From a virus: a stretch of 28,165 nucleotides of DNA. The DNA lies in IMG/VR virus record IMGVR_UViG_3300017598_000571, positions 1-28,165 of that record. The stretch is one strand, 5' to 3'. Both the position numbers and the translations under genes were made by a program. Below the pieces are notes generated by a model. The model was not told the origin of the DNA, did not search any database, and saw only the letters and a list, made by a program, of their open reading frames with translations. Positions 15,424-22,733 of this stretch are shown here, one piece after another. Numbering within the stretch: position 1 is the first letter of the stretch; each line of letters begins with the position of its first letter.

Positions 15424-18400
15424 ATGCCTCTAAAATATGATATATCTCCGATTGAAAAAGGAGTAAATGATGATTGGAAAGGGAGTAATTATACCAATCC
15501 TCAACCTAAAGCCCTCAAGTATGATATTGAGCCAATCAATCAAGAGCCTTCGTCAGACTTTAGGCTTCCGTTTGGAGGAGTAGCTGCTGCGGATAAACAA
15601 CTTCAAGCGGTGTGGAATAACCTCGATTTTATTCCCTTTGCGAAGTACTTAAGGTCTGAAGACAGGTATGCGTTTTCTAATATGAGTGGAGGTCAACAAG
15701 CTAAAGCCTTAGGTTGGGAGACTTTCTCACTTGCTATGTACGGAGGAGTTGGGGCATTAGGTAGAGCTGGGTATAAGGGTGTAAAGGCTCTGCGAAAGGC
15801 TCATAAGATTGCTGACGTTCTTGAACCTCTCGAGGATATAGGAACTTGGACGACTAAGCATTATGGTCAAACCTTGGGGAAATTCCTTAAGAAAGATTTG
15901 AAGGGAATGAGAACTGAGGAGTATAATGCTATTGGTCGAGCTATGCAAGGAGACAACCTTGGATTAAGGAATGCTTTACTCGGTGCGACAAGTCCGAAGG
16001 GGCAGCATATTCAGGCGACTAAGAAATTCAAAGGTCTAATTCAAAATGTATCTGGAGTTCCTTATGGAGCATACCAATTGAACCCTAAGGCAGTCAGGAT
16101 GCTTGCTGATTACTCTCCAGGAGCAGTAATGCGACGAGAGCTGTTTGATAACTTTACTGGACAAGTAAAGAAGATGAAGCCTTTTGGAGGAAAGAAGTAT
16201 CAGACTGAACATGCTGAGGCCGTGTATAAAGCTCAGACCAGACGCTTCTATGGTAAGGATGGACCGAAGAAAGAATTATGGCAAGCAACCGACGAGGAAC
16301 TGTTTGGATTTACTCAAGATCTGATTAAGCATCCCCTATCGAATAAGCTGGTTAAGAATCTCCTTACTCCCTCGACCGCTATGTGGATTAAGCCAGTGAG
16401 AGTAGTTTATGGAGCGGCAGAGAACACACTTGGAACCCTGTCGGGAATCTACGACCCGATCAAGAAAGCTTCAGGAATGAAGAACAAGTATGTTGGGGAG
16501 ATGACGAGACTGTTTGGCCTGATGGGAGAGCAGTCGGGACTTTTTAATGTAACTAAGAAAGGTTGGAGATGGAAGAAGGGCTTTACTCCTCAGGCCATTG
16601 AAGAGACTGGTCGAGTTATGGCCGAGATGGAGAGGGTAGGGAAAGCACTGAGGAAAGGTGAGATAGGTAAGGCTCAGGCTGATGCACTAATCGAGGCCTC
16701 GTTTGGTAAGATACCAGCACAAGTGAGTCGGAAACATGTGACTGCTCTATCGGATACAACAGCTCGTTTCTTTGATCAGCTCTATAAGCAGGACTTTACC
16801 TGGAGACTGGGGAAGGTTTTTAATGACGCAGGTATGACTCCAGCTGGACGAGCTCTCTTTGAGAGGCAGATGAAGGTGAACTTTGGTCCGAGGATCAAGC
16901 ATCTCTTTGACACGAAAAAGAACCTTGGGTATGCCGTTAAGCATTCAGAACTCACTGCAATTCTCGATGAGGCTAAGGGATTTGTAGCTCACTCGATTAA
17001 GAACCCAAACGTCTCTTGGTTTACTGCGAAGGGAGAGGACGCGTTGGAGGTCTTAGGAAAGAGTATGAACGCTCAGCTCTCTTTTGGTTCCAAGGGAGTG
17101 CCGCACTACTTAGAGAACTATCTCCCCCGACTCTATGGAGATGCAGGAAGAGCAACGTCTGAGATCTTTCAGGGGATAGGTGGGAAGCAGGCAGCGTTCT
17201 ATAGAAAGACTCGAAAGGCTGAGGAAGCAGGAGAGAGATTAGGGTTAGAGGAACTTATCTTTTCCCGACTTCAGGCCCAAGGTAAGGAGATGTTTGTCTA
17301 TCCTGAACTAAAGAAAGTCGCAGCCTTTACGAAGACCCTACCCGAGGAATGGAAGAACCTAACGAGTCACTATATTGCCCGAGTGTTGGGTATGCCAAGT
17401 CGAGGAGACGAGTTAGTAGCAAGAGCTATTGAGCCAATCTATGGAAGGCTGGAACAGATATTTGGTAAGACTGGGGTGTGGGATGCTCATCGAGCAATGA
17501 GACTGTCTCAGAATATTAATGACATAACTTATATGGGTTTTCTGGGACTTAAGCCTTTCTCAGCTATGAGGAACCTCTTTCAACCACTGATTAATGTTCC
17601 GGCAGATTTAGGAGGGATTAGAGACTTGGCGACTCTGGTTAAGGGTTATCGAGTAGGCCTCTCGAAGGCGGGGAGAGAAGAACTCCGATCTATGGGGATT
17701 ATTACTGACTATGCGCCAGAGCTAAAGAAAAACCTCAAGTTCTTTCCCACACTCCACAAGAAGGTTGTTGGAGTTCCAACACCTACCCGATCAGAGGTTA
17801 GAGATACTATGATGTGGATGTTCTCTAACTCTGACGAGATGAACAGGTATGTGACTGGCGGAGCTGCTATGGTCAAGTGGGGAGATGCAATGAAGAAAGC
17901 TGGATTGAATAAGATTGATCCAGGAAAGTTTATCAACCTAAAGCCAGGGACGCTGAGACAGATTGAGGGTTTCATGGCTAAGTCAGGAGTGAACCTTAGG
18001 TATCCTCATGTAAAAGCTGAGATCGAGATGCAACTCAAGGCAGGGAGGATTGCAGAAGCTCGACGAATCTATATTAAGGATGTGGTAGCGGATACGCAGT
18101 ACCTGTATGGAAAGTTAGATGCTCCTTTAGTGGCTCAAGCCTGGGGCGGAGCAGGAAGAACTGCAGTAATCTTTAACTCCTGGTGGATGAACTATGGAAC
18201 TGCCATGCAGAAGTGGATGACTACGGGGCAGGTGAGTGAGAAAAACTCGAGAATGTTCACCTGGGTCTTGTCAAACGCTATAGCTATGTCTGCAATGAAG
18301 CAGATGTGGAGTACTCAGACTGCGATGAAGAGTACCTTTCTTGGGCCTTTCCCTCAGCCAGGTCAAGGTATGACTCCCCCGAGTTGGGAGCCAATGTTTA

Positions 18401-18612
18401 AGACTATGGCTATGGCAGGAACAATGTTTAATGTGCTGACCCTTTCGGAAGATCCTAAGAAGTTGGAGAAGCAGGCGAGATCACTCGGCAACACCCTCTT
18501 CGGTTTCGTACCTGCTGGATTGCAGATTAAGCAGTTCAAGCGAGGCTATGAGAAGGACGAGTGGAAAGGTGTAGCCAAAGCTCTGATTAAGTTTCAACCG
18601 GATGAAGACTAA
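15424..18612 (+). CDS. Large internal virion / DNA ejection protein (1062 residues)
   Basis: This is the largest gene of the structural operon and its last one. The N-terminus carries a near-duplicated segment, Leu-Lys-Tyr-Asp-Ile-Ser-Pro-Ile (3-10) and Leu-Lys-Tyr-Asp-Ile-Glu-Pro-Ile (31-38). Several hydrophobic or amphipathic stretches follow, including Thr-Phe-Ser-Leu-Ala-Met-Tyr-Gly-Gly-Val-Gly near residue 101, a Trp-Met-Asn-Tyr-Gly segment near 922 and Phe-Thr-Trp-Val-Leu-Ser-Asn-Ala-Ile-Ala-Met near 948. Long charged helices lie between. This mix of soluble helices and membrane-active stretches is typical of large podovirus ejection proteins that line the channel across the cell envelope. 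I see no lytic transglycosylase or polymerase motif. Confidence 0.6.
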   Translation: MPLKYDISPIEKGVNDDWKGSNYTNPQPKALKYDIEPINQEPSSDFRLPFGGVAAADKQLQAVWNNLDFIPFAKYLRSEDRYAFSNMSGGQQAKALGWETFSLAMYGGVGALGRAGYKGVKALRKAHKIADVLEPLEDIGTWTTKHYGQTLGKFLKKDLKGMRTEEYNAIGRAMQGDNLGLRNALLGATSPKGQHIQATKKFKGLIQNVSGVPYGAYQLNPKAVRMLADYSPGAVMRRELFDNFTGQVKKMKPFGGKKYQTEHAEAVYKAQTRRFYGKDGPKKELWQATDEELFGFTQDLIKHPLSNKLVKNLLTPSTAMWIKPVRVVYGAAENTLGTLSGIYDPIKKASGMKNKYVGEMTRLFGLMGEQSGLFNVTKKGWRWKKGFTPQAIEETGRVMAEMERVGKALRKGEIGKAQADALIEASFGKIPAQVSRKHVTALSDTTARFFDQLYKQDFTWRLGKVFNDAGMTPAGRALFERQMKVNFGPRIKHLFDTKKNLGYAVKHSELTAILDEAKGFVAHSIKNPNVSWFTAKGEDALEVLGKSMNAQLSFGSKGVPHYLENYLPRLYGDAGRATSEIFQGIGGKQAAFYRKTRKAEEAGERLGLEELIFSRLQAQGKEMFVYPELKKVAAFTKTLPEEWKNLTSHYIARVLGMPSRGDELVARAIEPIYGRLEQIFGKTGVWDAHRAMRLSQNINDITYMGFLGLKPFSAMRNLFQPLINVPADLGGIRDLATLVKGYRVGLSKAGREELRSMGIITDYAPELKKNLKFFPTLHKKVVGVPTPTRSEVRDTMMWMFSNSDEMNRYVTGGAAMVKWGDAMKKAGLNKIDPGKFINLKPGTLRQIEGFMAKSGVNLRYPHVKAEIEMQLKAGRIAEARRIYIKDVVADTQYLYGKLDAPLVAQAWGGAGRTAVIFNSWWMNYGTAMQKWMTTGQVSEKNSRMFTWVLSNAIAMSAMKQMWSTQTAMKSTFLGPFPQPGQGMTPPSWEPMFKTMAMAGTMFNVLTLSEDPKKLEKQARSLGNTLFGFVPAGLQIKQFKRGYEKDEWKGVAKALIKFQPDED

Positions 18613-18737
18613 TGCGCGGGCCAGCCCGCAACAGCACAGTTAAAGAAAAGACCTGTCCCGACCAAGGCCTCCTCCGTCCGTCCGTTGGACGTCCGGCGTC
18701 GGCCCTCGCAACAGCGAAAACCCTCGCAAAGATCGGA
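18613..18737. terminator. GC-rich convergent intergenic region with nested stem-loops
   Basis: This 125 bp gap separates the two convergent operons. It contains a compact stem-loop, GCGGG (18616-18620) and CCCGC (18625-18629) with loop CCAG, just after the + strand stop. It also holds a nested structure: CGTCC (18679-18683) and GGACG (18687-18691) inside CCGAC (18658-18662) and GTCGG (18698-18702). The nonamer CGCAACAGC occurs twice (18627 and 18707) and CCCTCGCAA occurs twice. No long T-run follows either stem, so an intrinsic terminator is not proven. Position makes a two-way terminator the first guess, and an origin or a structured RNA the alternatives. Confidence 0.4.
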
Positions 18738-20048
18738 TTACTTCTCAACCGGTTCAATTTTTGAATCACTTGAGGACTTTTTCCTCTTATCCCAGGTTCG
18801 GTCATATGGTCCTCTCTTCTTTCCACCACCTCCCTTGCCTTTGCCCTGAGTTATCCCGATCCAAGTAATTTGGCCAATCTTCTTAAGACCGAACGCGTCA
18901 ACATGAGCCTCGTATTTGATGTAGTTCATTCCTTCAAGTGTCTCAAGGACGAGTGTAAGCTCTGGTCGGTTGGTGTCTCGGAAGTTGATTTCGAGCAGGT
19001 CTGCGAAGGACATTGATTGGTGGACTCGGAGTTGTCGGGAGACTTTTTCAACATCAACCGCAGTTCTACTTCGTCCGTGCCCGGAGAGGGCCTCACTCGC
19101 AGTAGCCAATGAATCTTCGAGGATTTTGATACCTTTCTCGAGATCCTGAATTTCAATAATAAGCTCGTCAGAGTAGCTAACGTGAATACACATAGCAGTC
19201 TTAAGAGCTGCGATGTGGATACGGGATAGGTTCCCTCGTAAGCGCGAGTCTCGAAGCTGTTTAGTTTTTTGCGGGATAGTATTATACCATGCATCGTAAT
19301 AGTCATATGCTTCCTTTCCCCAAGAGAATTTACCAACTAACTTCTGGTTCATTGTCTTGAGATCATGCTTGAGTTTATTGTAAAGGTCTTCATCGGGTTG
19401 AGGTGGGAGGGAGATCCATTTATACTTCTCCTTGCCGGAGACTATGCAGACCCTGGTTGTAAACCCTCCTCCGATTGCTTCTTCGGGTAGGTTGTTTGCT
19501 ATCCAATCAGGAGTTGTGGCGATAAAGGCGTTCAAGCAAAGCTTGAATAACTTATCGGTTCCCTCTCCTGAGGTTTGGTAGACCCACTCATCATGACTGT
19601 CGTAGAGATCAGTTAAGGCTTCGATCATCGCCTTGGGATCGACGGCTAAGAAGCTGGAGAACTCCTTACTTATTACACTCATAGAACTGTGCATGACTGG
19701 TATCCCGTCCTCACCTCGGTATGTCTGGGTTTGTCGAGCTTTGTCCAAAGACTTCGTTAACGCTCTTTTTGTAGGAGAATCCGCAAAGACTGATATACCT
19801 ATATCCGTAAGCAATTTCTTGGATAATGACAAAGGTGCTCCCTTTCGACATTCCCCAGGCACTGCAACAAGCATCACATAGAGGTTTGGAAATATGGTCT
19901 CCAGTCCAAAGGGCAAGTAAACCTTTCGCTGCAGGGCGCTGGCTATTGTAGAGATGCCGCTCCATAACCAGAAGTGTCTGGGGCTCTCTGTATTTTCGAC
20001 GTAATCGAGTAGGCTCCATAACCAATCCTCACACTTTCGACTCGTCAT
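18738..20048 (-). CDS. DUF3987-like P-loop protein, candidate replication helicase/primase component
   Basis: This 436-residue protein has an N-terminal Trp-rich helical part and a variant P-loop, Pro-Gly-Glu-Cys-Arg-Lys-Gly-Ala-Pro-Leu-Ser, at residues 64-74. This Cys-Arg-Lys-Gly form occurs in DUF3987-type phage and plasmid proteins related to RepA-like helicases. A Ser-Val-Ile-Ser-Lys-Glu-Phe-Ser segment near 123-130 could contain the acidic residue of a Walker B. The C-terminal part has a possible winged-helix segment, then a Gly/Lys-rich tail (Gly-Lys-Gly-Lys-Gly-Gly-Gly-Gly-Lys-Lys) suited to DNA binding. It lies in an operon with a DNA polymerase and overlaps the previous gene by 20 bp, so a helicase or primase role in replication is likely but not proven. 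Confidence 0.6.
   Translation of the reverse strand: MTSRKCEDWLWSLLDYVENTESPRHFWLWSGISTIASALQRKVYLPFGLETIFPNLYVMLVAVPGECRKGAPLSLSKKLLTDIGISVFADSPTKRALTKSLDKARQTQTYRGEDGIPVMHSSMSVISKEFSSFLAVDPKAMIEALTDLYDSHDEWVYQTSGEGTDKLFKLCLNAFIATTPDWIANNLPEEAIGGGFTTRVCIVSGKEKYKWISLPPQPDEDLYNKLKHDLKTMNQKLVGKFSWGKEAYDYYDAWYNTIPQKTKQLRDSRLRGNLSRIHIAALKTAMCIHVSYSDELIIEIQDLEKGIKILEDSLATASEALSGHGRSRTAVDVEKVSRQLRVHQSMSFADLLEINFRDTNRPELTLVLETLEGMNYIKYEAHVDAFGLKKIGQITWIGITQGKGKGGGGKKRGPYDRTWDKRKKSSSDSKIEPVEK
18741..18781. repeat. Dispersed palindrome copy 6 with both flanks
   Basis: The core GTTCAATTTTTGAAT (18752-18766) has one base off the consensus. The left flank cttctcaaccg matches copy 2 over 17 bp, counting into the core. 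The right part matches copy 5 at 28 of 30 positions. Outer arms CTCAA and TTGAG also pair. It overlaps the last codons of the gene at 18738-20048 and encodes Ser-Lys-Ile-Glu-Pro. Confidence 0.85.
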
Positions 20049-20241
20049 GATTGAGAGCCCCTCCTGACTTTAATTGAGCGTTCCATCCAAGACAGAGATC
20101 ATCCGTGTACTTTTGGATAAACTCATCTACATCCTCGACTCTCATCCAAGCTCCTGCTGGATCTCGAACCATTACCCCTCCATACTCCTCCACTACTTGT
20201 AGTACCTGAGCATACTTGAGTCTGTACCGTTGAATCTTCAT
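20029..20241 (-). CDS. Hypothetical 70-residue protein
   Basis: The ATG overlaps the stop of the polymerase gene (ATGA), and its own end overlaps the next gene by 20 bp, so it is translationally coupled on both sides. The protein is short and mixed alpha/beta, with Val-Arg-Asp-Pro-Ala-Gly-Ala-Trp-Met-Arg-Val in the middle. This pattern of strand, turn and Trp is seen in small phage proteins that bind larger partners. No family is recognised. Its place between polymerase and P-loop protein suggests a replication accessory. Confidence 0.6.
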   Translation of the reverse strand: MKIQRYRLKYAQVLQVVEEYGGVMVRDPAGAWMRVEDVDEFIQKYTDDLCLGWNAQLKSGGALNHDESKV

Positions 20242-22730
20242 TCCTCTATCTCCTCCAATTCTCCCCAGCTCGGACCCGTACTGAACTCGACAGGGATGGT
20301 CATAGTTCGTCCGTGAATTTCTATTGGTTGTTGCATAGCGGAGCGTATATCCTTAATCGCCCGGCCTAAGTCCTTTGGATCAATTTGACTAACAACTTCA
20401 TCGTGTACATTCAGAAGTGGTTCAATATATGAACAACTACTCCATATCTTTTGAATCGCTATCTGGAGAATGCGACCGACAGTGTTCTGTGGGGAGAACG
20501 CATAGAACGCTCGGAAGGTATCGTCATTCATTCGAGCTTGAGTGTAACGCTTATCTCCAATCGAGCTAATGATAAACCCATCTGCCTTAAGACGATCTCT
20601 GACCCCTCTTTTCCACTGAGCAAGCATCGGGTCTTTGGCTTTCGCAGCGGAAAGGATTCGCTTACAAGTTGAATATTCAAAGTGAAACCCTTCTTTGATG
20701 AGTGTTGCTTGAACCTTATATGGTCCAGTTTCATAATTTGTAGCGTGACGGATAGTCTTTCCAAGTCTACGATAGTCTTTGAGCACATGAGATTCCCTCG
20801 TATAGTTGTCTTTGAACTCGGCCTTGGGAAGGTACTTAACTGAATCGGGAATATCGAATAGCTTCTTCGCGTACTCCCAGTGAGCGTCTACGCCTGCAGT
20901 ATTGAGTAAGTCGATCTGAGCTAAGTCCTCTGCTTCGTAGACAACGACATAGACCTCGGCTTGTTTGAGGTCCGCGGCGAGGAGAATCTTTCCCTCGTCA
21001 GGGACGAATAACTTCCTTACCATCATACCTTCTTCAGAATGTTTTGGGATTTGCTGAAGATTTTGCCCCGCTTGCTTCTTCTTAGCTAAGTCAAAAACGA
21101 ACGGTGAACCAGAAGAGTTGGTTCGAAAAGTGCTAACGTAACCATAACTCGTACGCGCTCTCCCGTCAGTACTAAGCTCCATCGTGGCAAAGGAAGAGGC
21201 CAAGGTGTTGAACTTCTGGTACTGGAGAATTGCTCGTACAGTATCTCCCCCAGGAGTGCCTTCGCGGTACTGCTTGGAAAGTTTCTGAAGCGCTCCCTTG
21301 TCTGTTGTAGCTTTACCAGACGATCTATCATACTGGATGTTGAGACCGAGGTAGCCATAGAGTAGTTTCCTTTTCTGGTCATAGGAGTTAATATTGACAG
21401 GATAGCCGCAAATCTCTTCGACCTTGGCTGAGTACTCAGCTGCCTTCTTCTGAAAGTCTATGGTAAGCTGAGCCTTTCGCTTAGTATCGACTCGGATTCC
21501 TCGACAAGTCATGGCTAAGTGAGCAGGCAGATTATCTACTGTTCGTCTATATACGTCCCATGTTCCAAGTTCGTGCGCATCTCGCTTAACGATAGGCCAG
21601 ATTTCACGAGTTGTGCAAACATCTCGGCAATTGTATATAAACTCCGCTGTATCTGACCTTCGCTTGCCGAAATGGACCTTACCATCGTCCTTGTAATAAG
21701 GCTCCCAGGTGTATATTGAGGCGAGGTTTGCAAGACCTTTTCTAATGTAAGGATAGTTTGCTTGATGACACCACATAGTGTCTGTGTACGTTCCAGACTT
21801 GACTCTAAGGCCATAATATCTACCGACAACTGCGAGATCATAGCCGCCTCCTTGGAAGATTTTAATTCCTTCGGAGAGGAAATATCTTGAGATCGCTTTG
21901 ACAATTTGCACCTCCTCGGATAGTGGCCAGGCGAAACGCTGGCTGATTATGAAGGGAATGGTGAAGGCTGAGGCTGGATTGGTTGAGAACCCGATGCACC
22001 AGAGCAAAGGACCTGAGGAGTCGGGCAAGGTCTCTATATCTACTGCAGCAGTAGCCTTGTCCTCAGTCATTTGATCCAACCTCCCGATGATCTCCTTACA
22101 ACTCAAAGAGATCTCGAACTTCCTCTCGGGGGTTTGTATCTCAGGGAACTGAGATTGGATACGGATTCGCTGAAGGTCCAGGAGAAATGTTGGTAAGGCA
22201 TTGATTGATTGCTTCTTCTTCTCGCCAGCCAGTTTACGCTCATACATCTCATTCATGAGACGATTGACGTAGGACGGGTGGTAGGTTGGATAGACTTTGT
22301 AACCTGGGACGAGAGTACAAGGAAGGACCGATCCACGCCACTTGTTTATACGTTTCTTACCAGTAAGAACTCGCATAGGAACAGCACCCAGGGCTATGAT
22401 TAGATTTCCTTGCGTAGACTCTTCAATCCACTTTCGAAGCGCTTCAATATGCTCTTCACCTTCCCAGGTAGGTCGGGTGTTTGACTTATCCTGGAAGAAG
22501 TAGTTGATCTTGTTGCTTGGTGGACGCTGAGAGAAGCAGTTCCACACCAATTCTTCTGAGCGAATGTAACCTTCAGAAGCTAAGCAACGATTGAAGAGCT
22601 GTCCTGCCTCACCAACAAAGGGGATGCCGGAGCTATCTTCTTCTTCTCCTGGAGCTTCACCGATCCAAATTCTCTTAGAGGTAAGTGGTCCATCTGGACC
22701 TACGAAATTAGTAGAGAGACGATTAGCCAT
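20238..22730 (-). CDS. Fusion of uracil-DNA-glycosylase-like domain, 3'-5' exonuclease and family A DNA polymerase
   Basis: This 830-residue protein has three parts. Residues 1-190 resemble family 4/5 uracil-DNA glycosylases: Gly-Glu-Ala-Pro-Gly (24-28), Glu-Asp then Gly-Ile-Pro-Phe-Val-Gly (31-40), Ala-Leu-Gly-Ala (113-116), and His-Pro-Ser (151-153). The N-terminal Cys-x2-Cys of the iron-sulfur cluster is absent, and an in-frame TAA two codons upstream of the ATG rules out a longer start. Residues 215-400 carry exonuclease motifs D231-x-E233, D298 and Y366-x3-D370. Residues 430-830 are the polymerase: motif A D587 with E592, O-helix R654, K658 and Y666, and motif C H776-D777-E778. The O-helix has His662 where Phe or Tyr is usual. 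It is the phage replicative polymerase; similar glycosylase-polymerase fusions are known to me from some Bacillus phages such as SPO1, from memory. Confidence 0.92.
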   Translation of the reverse strand: MANRLSTNFVGPDGPLTSKRIWIGEAPGEEEDSSGIPFVGEAGQLFNRCLASEGYIRSEELVWNCFSQRPPSNKINYFFQDKSNTRPTWEGEEHIEALRKWIEESTQGNLIIALGAVPMRVLTGKKRINKWRGSVLPCTLVPGYKVYPTYHPSYVNRLMNEMYERKLAGEKKKQSINALPTFLLDLQRIRIQSQFPEIQTPERKFEISLSCKEIIGRLDQMTEDKATAAVDIETLPDSSGPLLWCIGFSTNPASAFTIPFIISQRFAWPLSEEVQIVKAISRYFLSEGIKIFQGGGYDLAVVGRYYGLRVKSGTYTDTMWCHQANYPYIRKGLANLASIYTWEPYYKDDGKVHFGKRRSDTAEFIYNCRDVCTTREIWPIVKRDAHELGTWDVYRRTVDNLPAHLAMTCRGIRVDTKRKAQLTIDFQKKAAEYSAKVEEICGYPVNINSYDQKRKLLYGYLGLNIQYDRSSGKATTDKGALQKLSKQYREGTPGGDTVRAILQYQKFNTLASSFATMELSTDGRARTSYGYVSTFRTNSSGSPFVFDLAKKKQAGQNLQQIPKHSEEGMMVRKLFVPDEGKILLAADLKQAEVYVVVYEAEDLAQIDLLNTAGVDAHWEYAKKLFDIPDSVKYLPKAEFKDNYTRESHVLKDYRRLGKTIRHATNYETGPYKVQATLIKEGFHFEYSTCKRILSAAKAKDPMLAQWKRGVRDRLKADGFIISSIGDKRYTQARMNDDTFRAFYAFSPQNTVGRILQIAIQKIWSSCSYIEPLLNVHDEVVSQIDPKDLGRAIKDIRSAMQQPIEIHGRTMTIPVEFSTGPSWGELEEIEE
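20420..20434. repeat. Dispersed palindrome copy 7
   Basis: GTTCAATATATGAAC lies inside the polymerase gene, just before motif C. On the + strand it is flanked by AGTG on the left and AACT on the right, outer bases AGT and ACT pairing. It is the one internal copy not near a start: the next - strand ATG is 178 nt downstream. Confidence 0.8.
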
Positions 22731-22733
22731 TCT

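Noticed and set aside
19531-19547. TTCAAGC-AAA-GCTTGAA palindrome inside the P-loop gene
   Set aside because: It has TTCAA/TTGAA arms but not the GTTCA-N5-TGAAC core, and it is far from any start. I treat it as coincidence, not a tenth copy.
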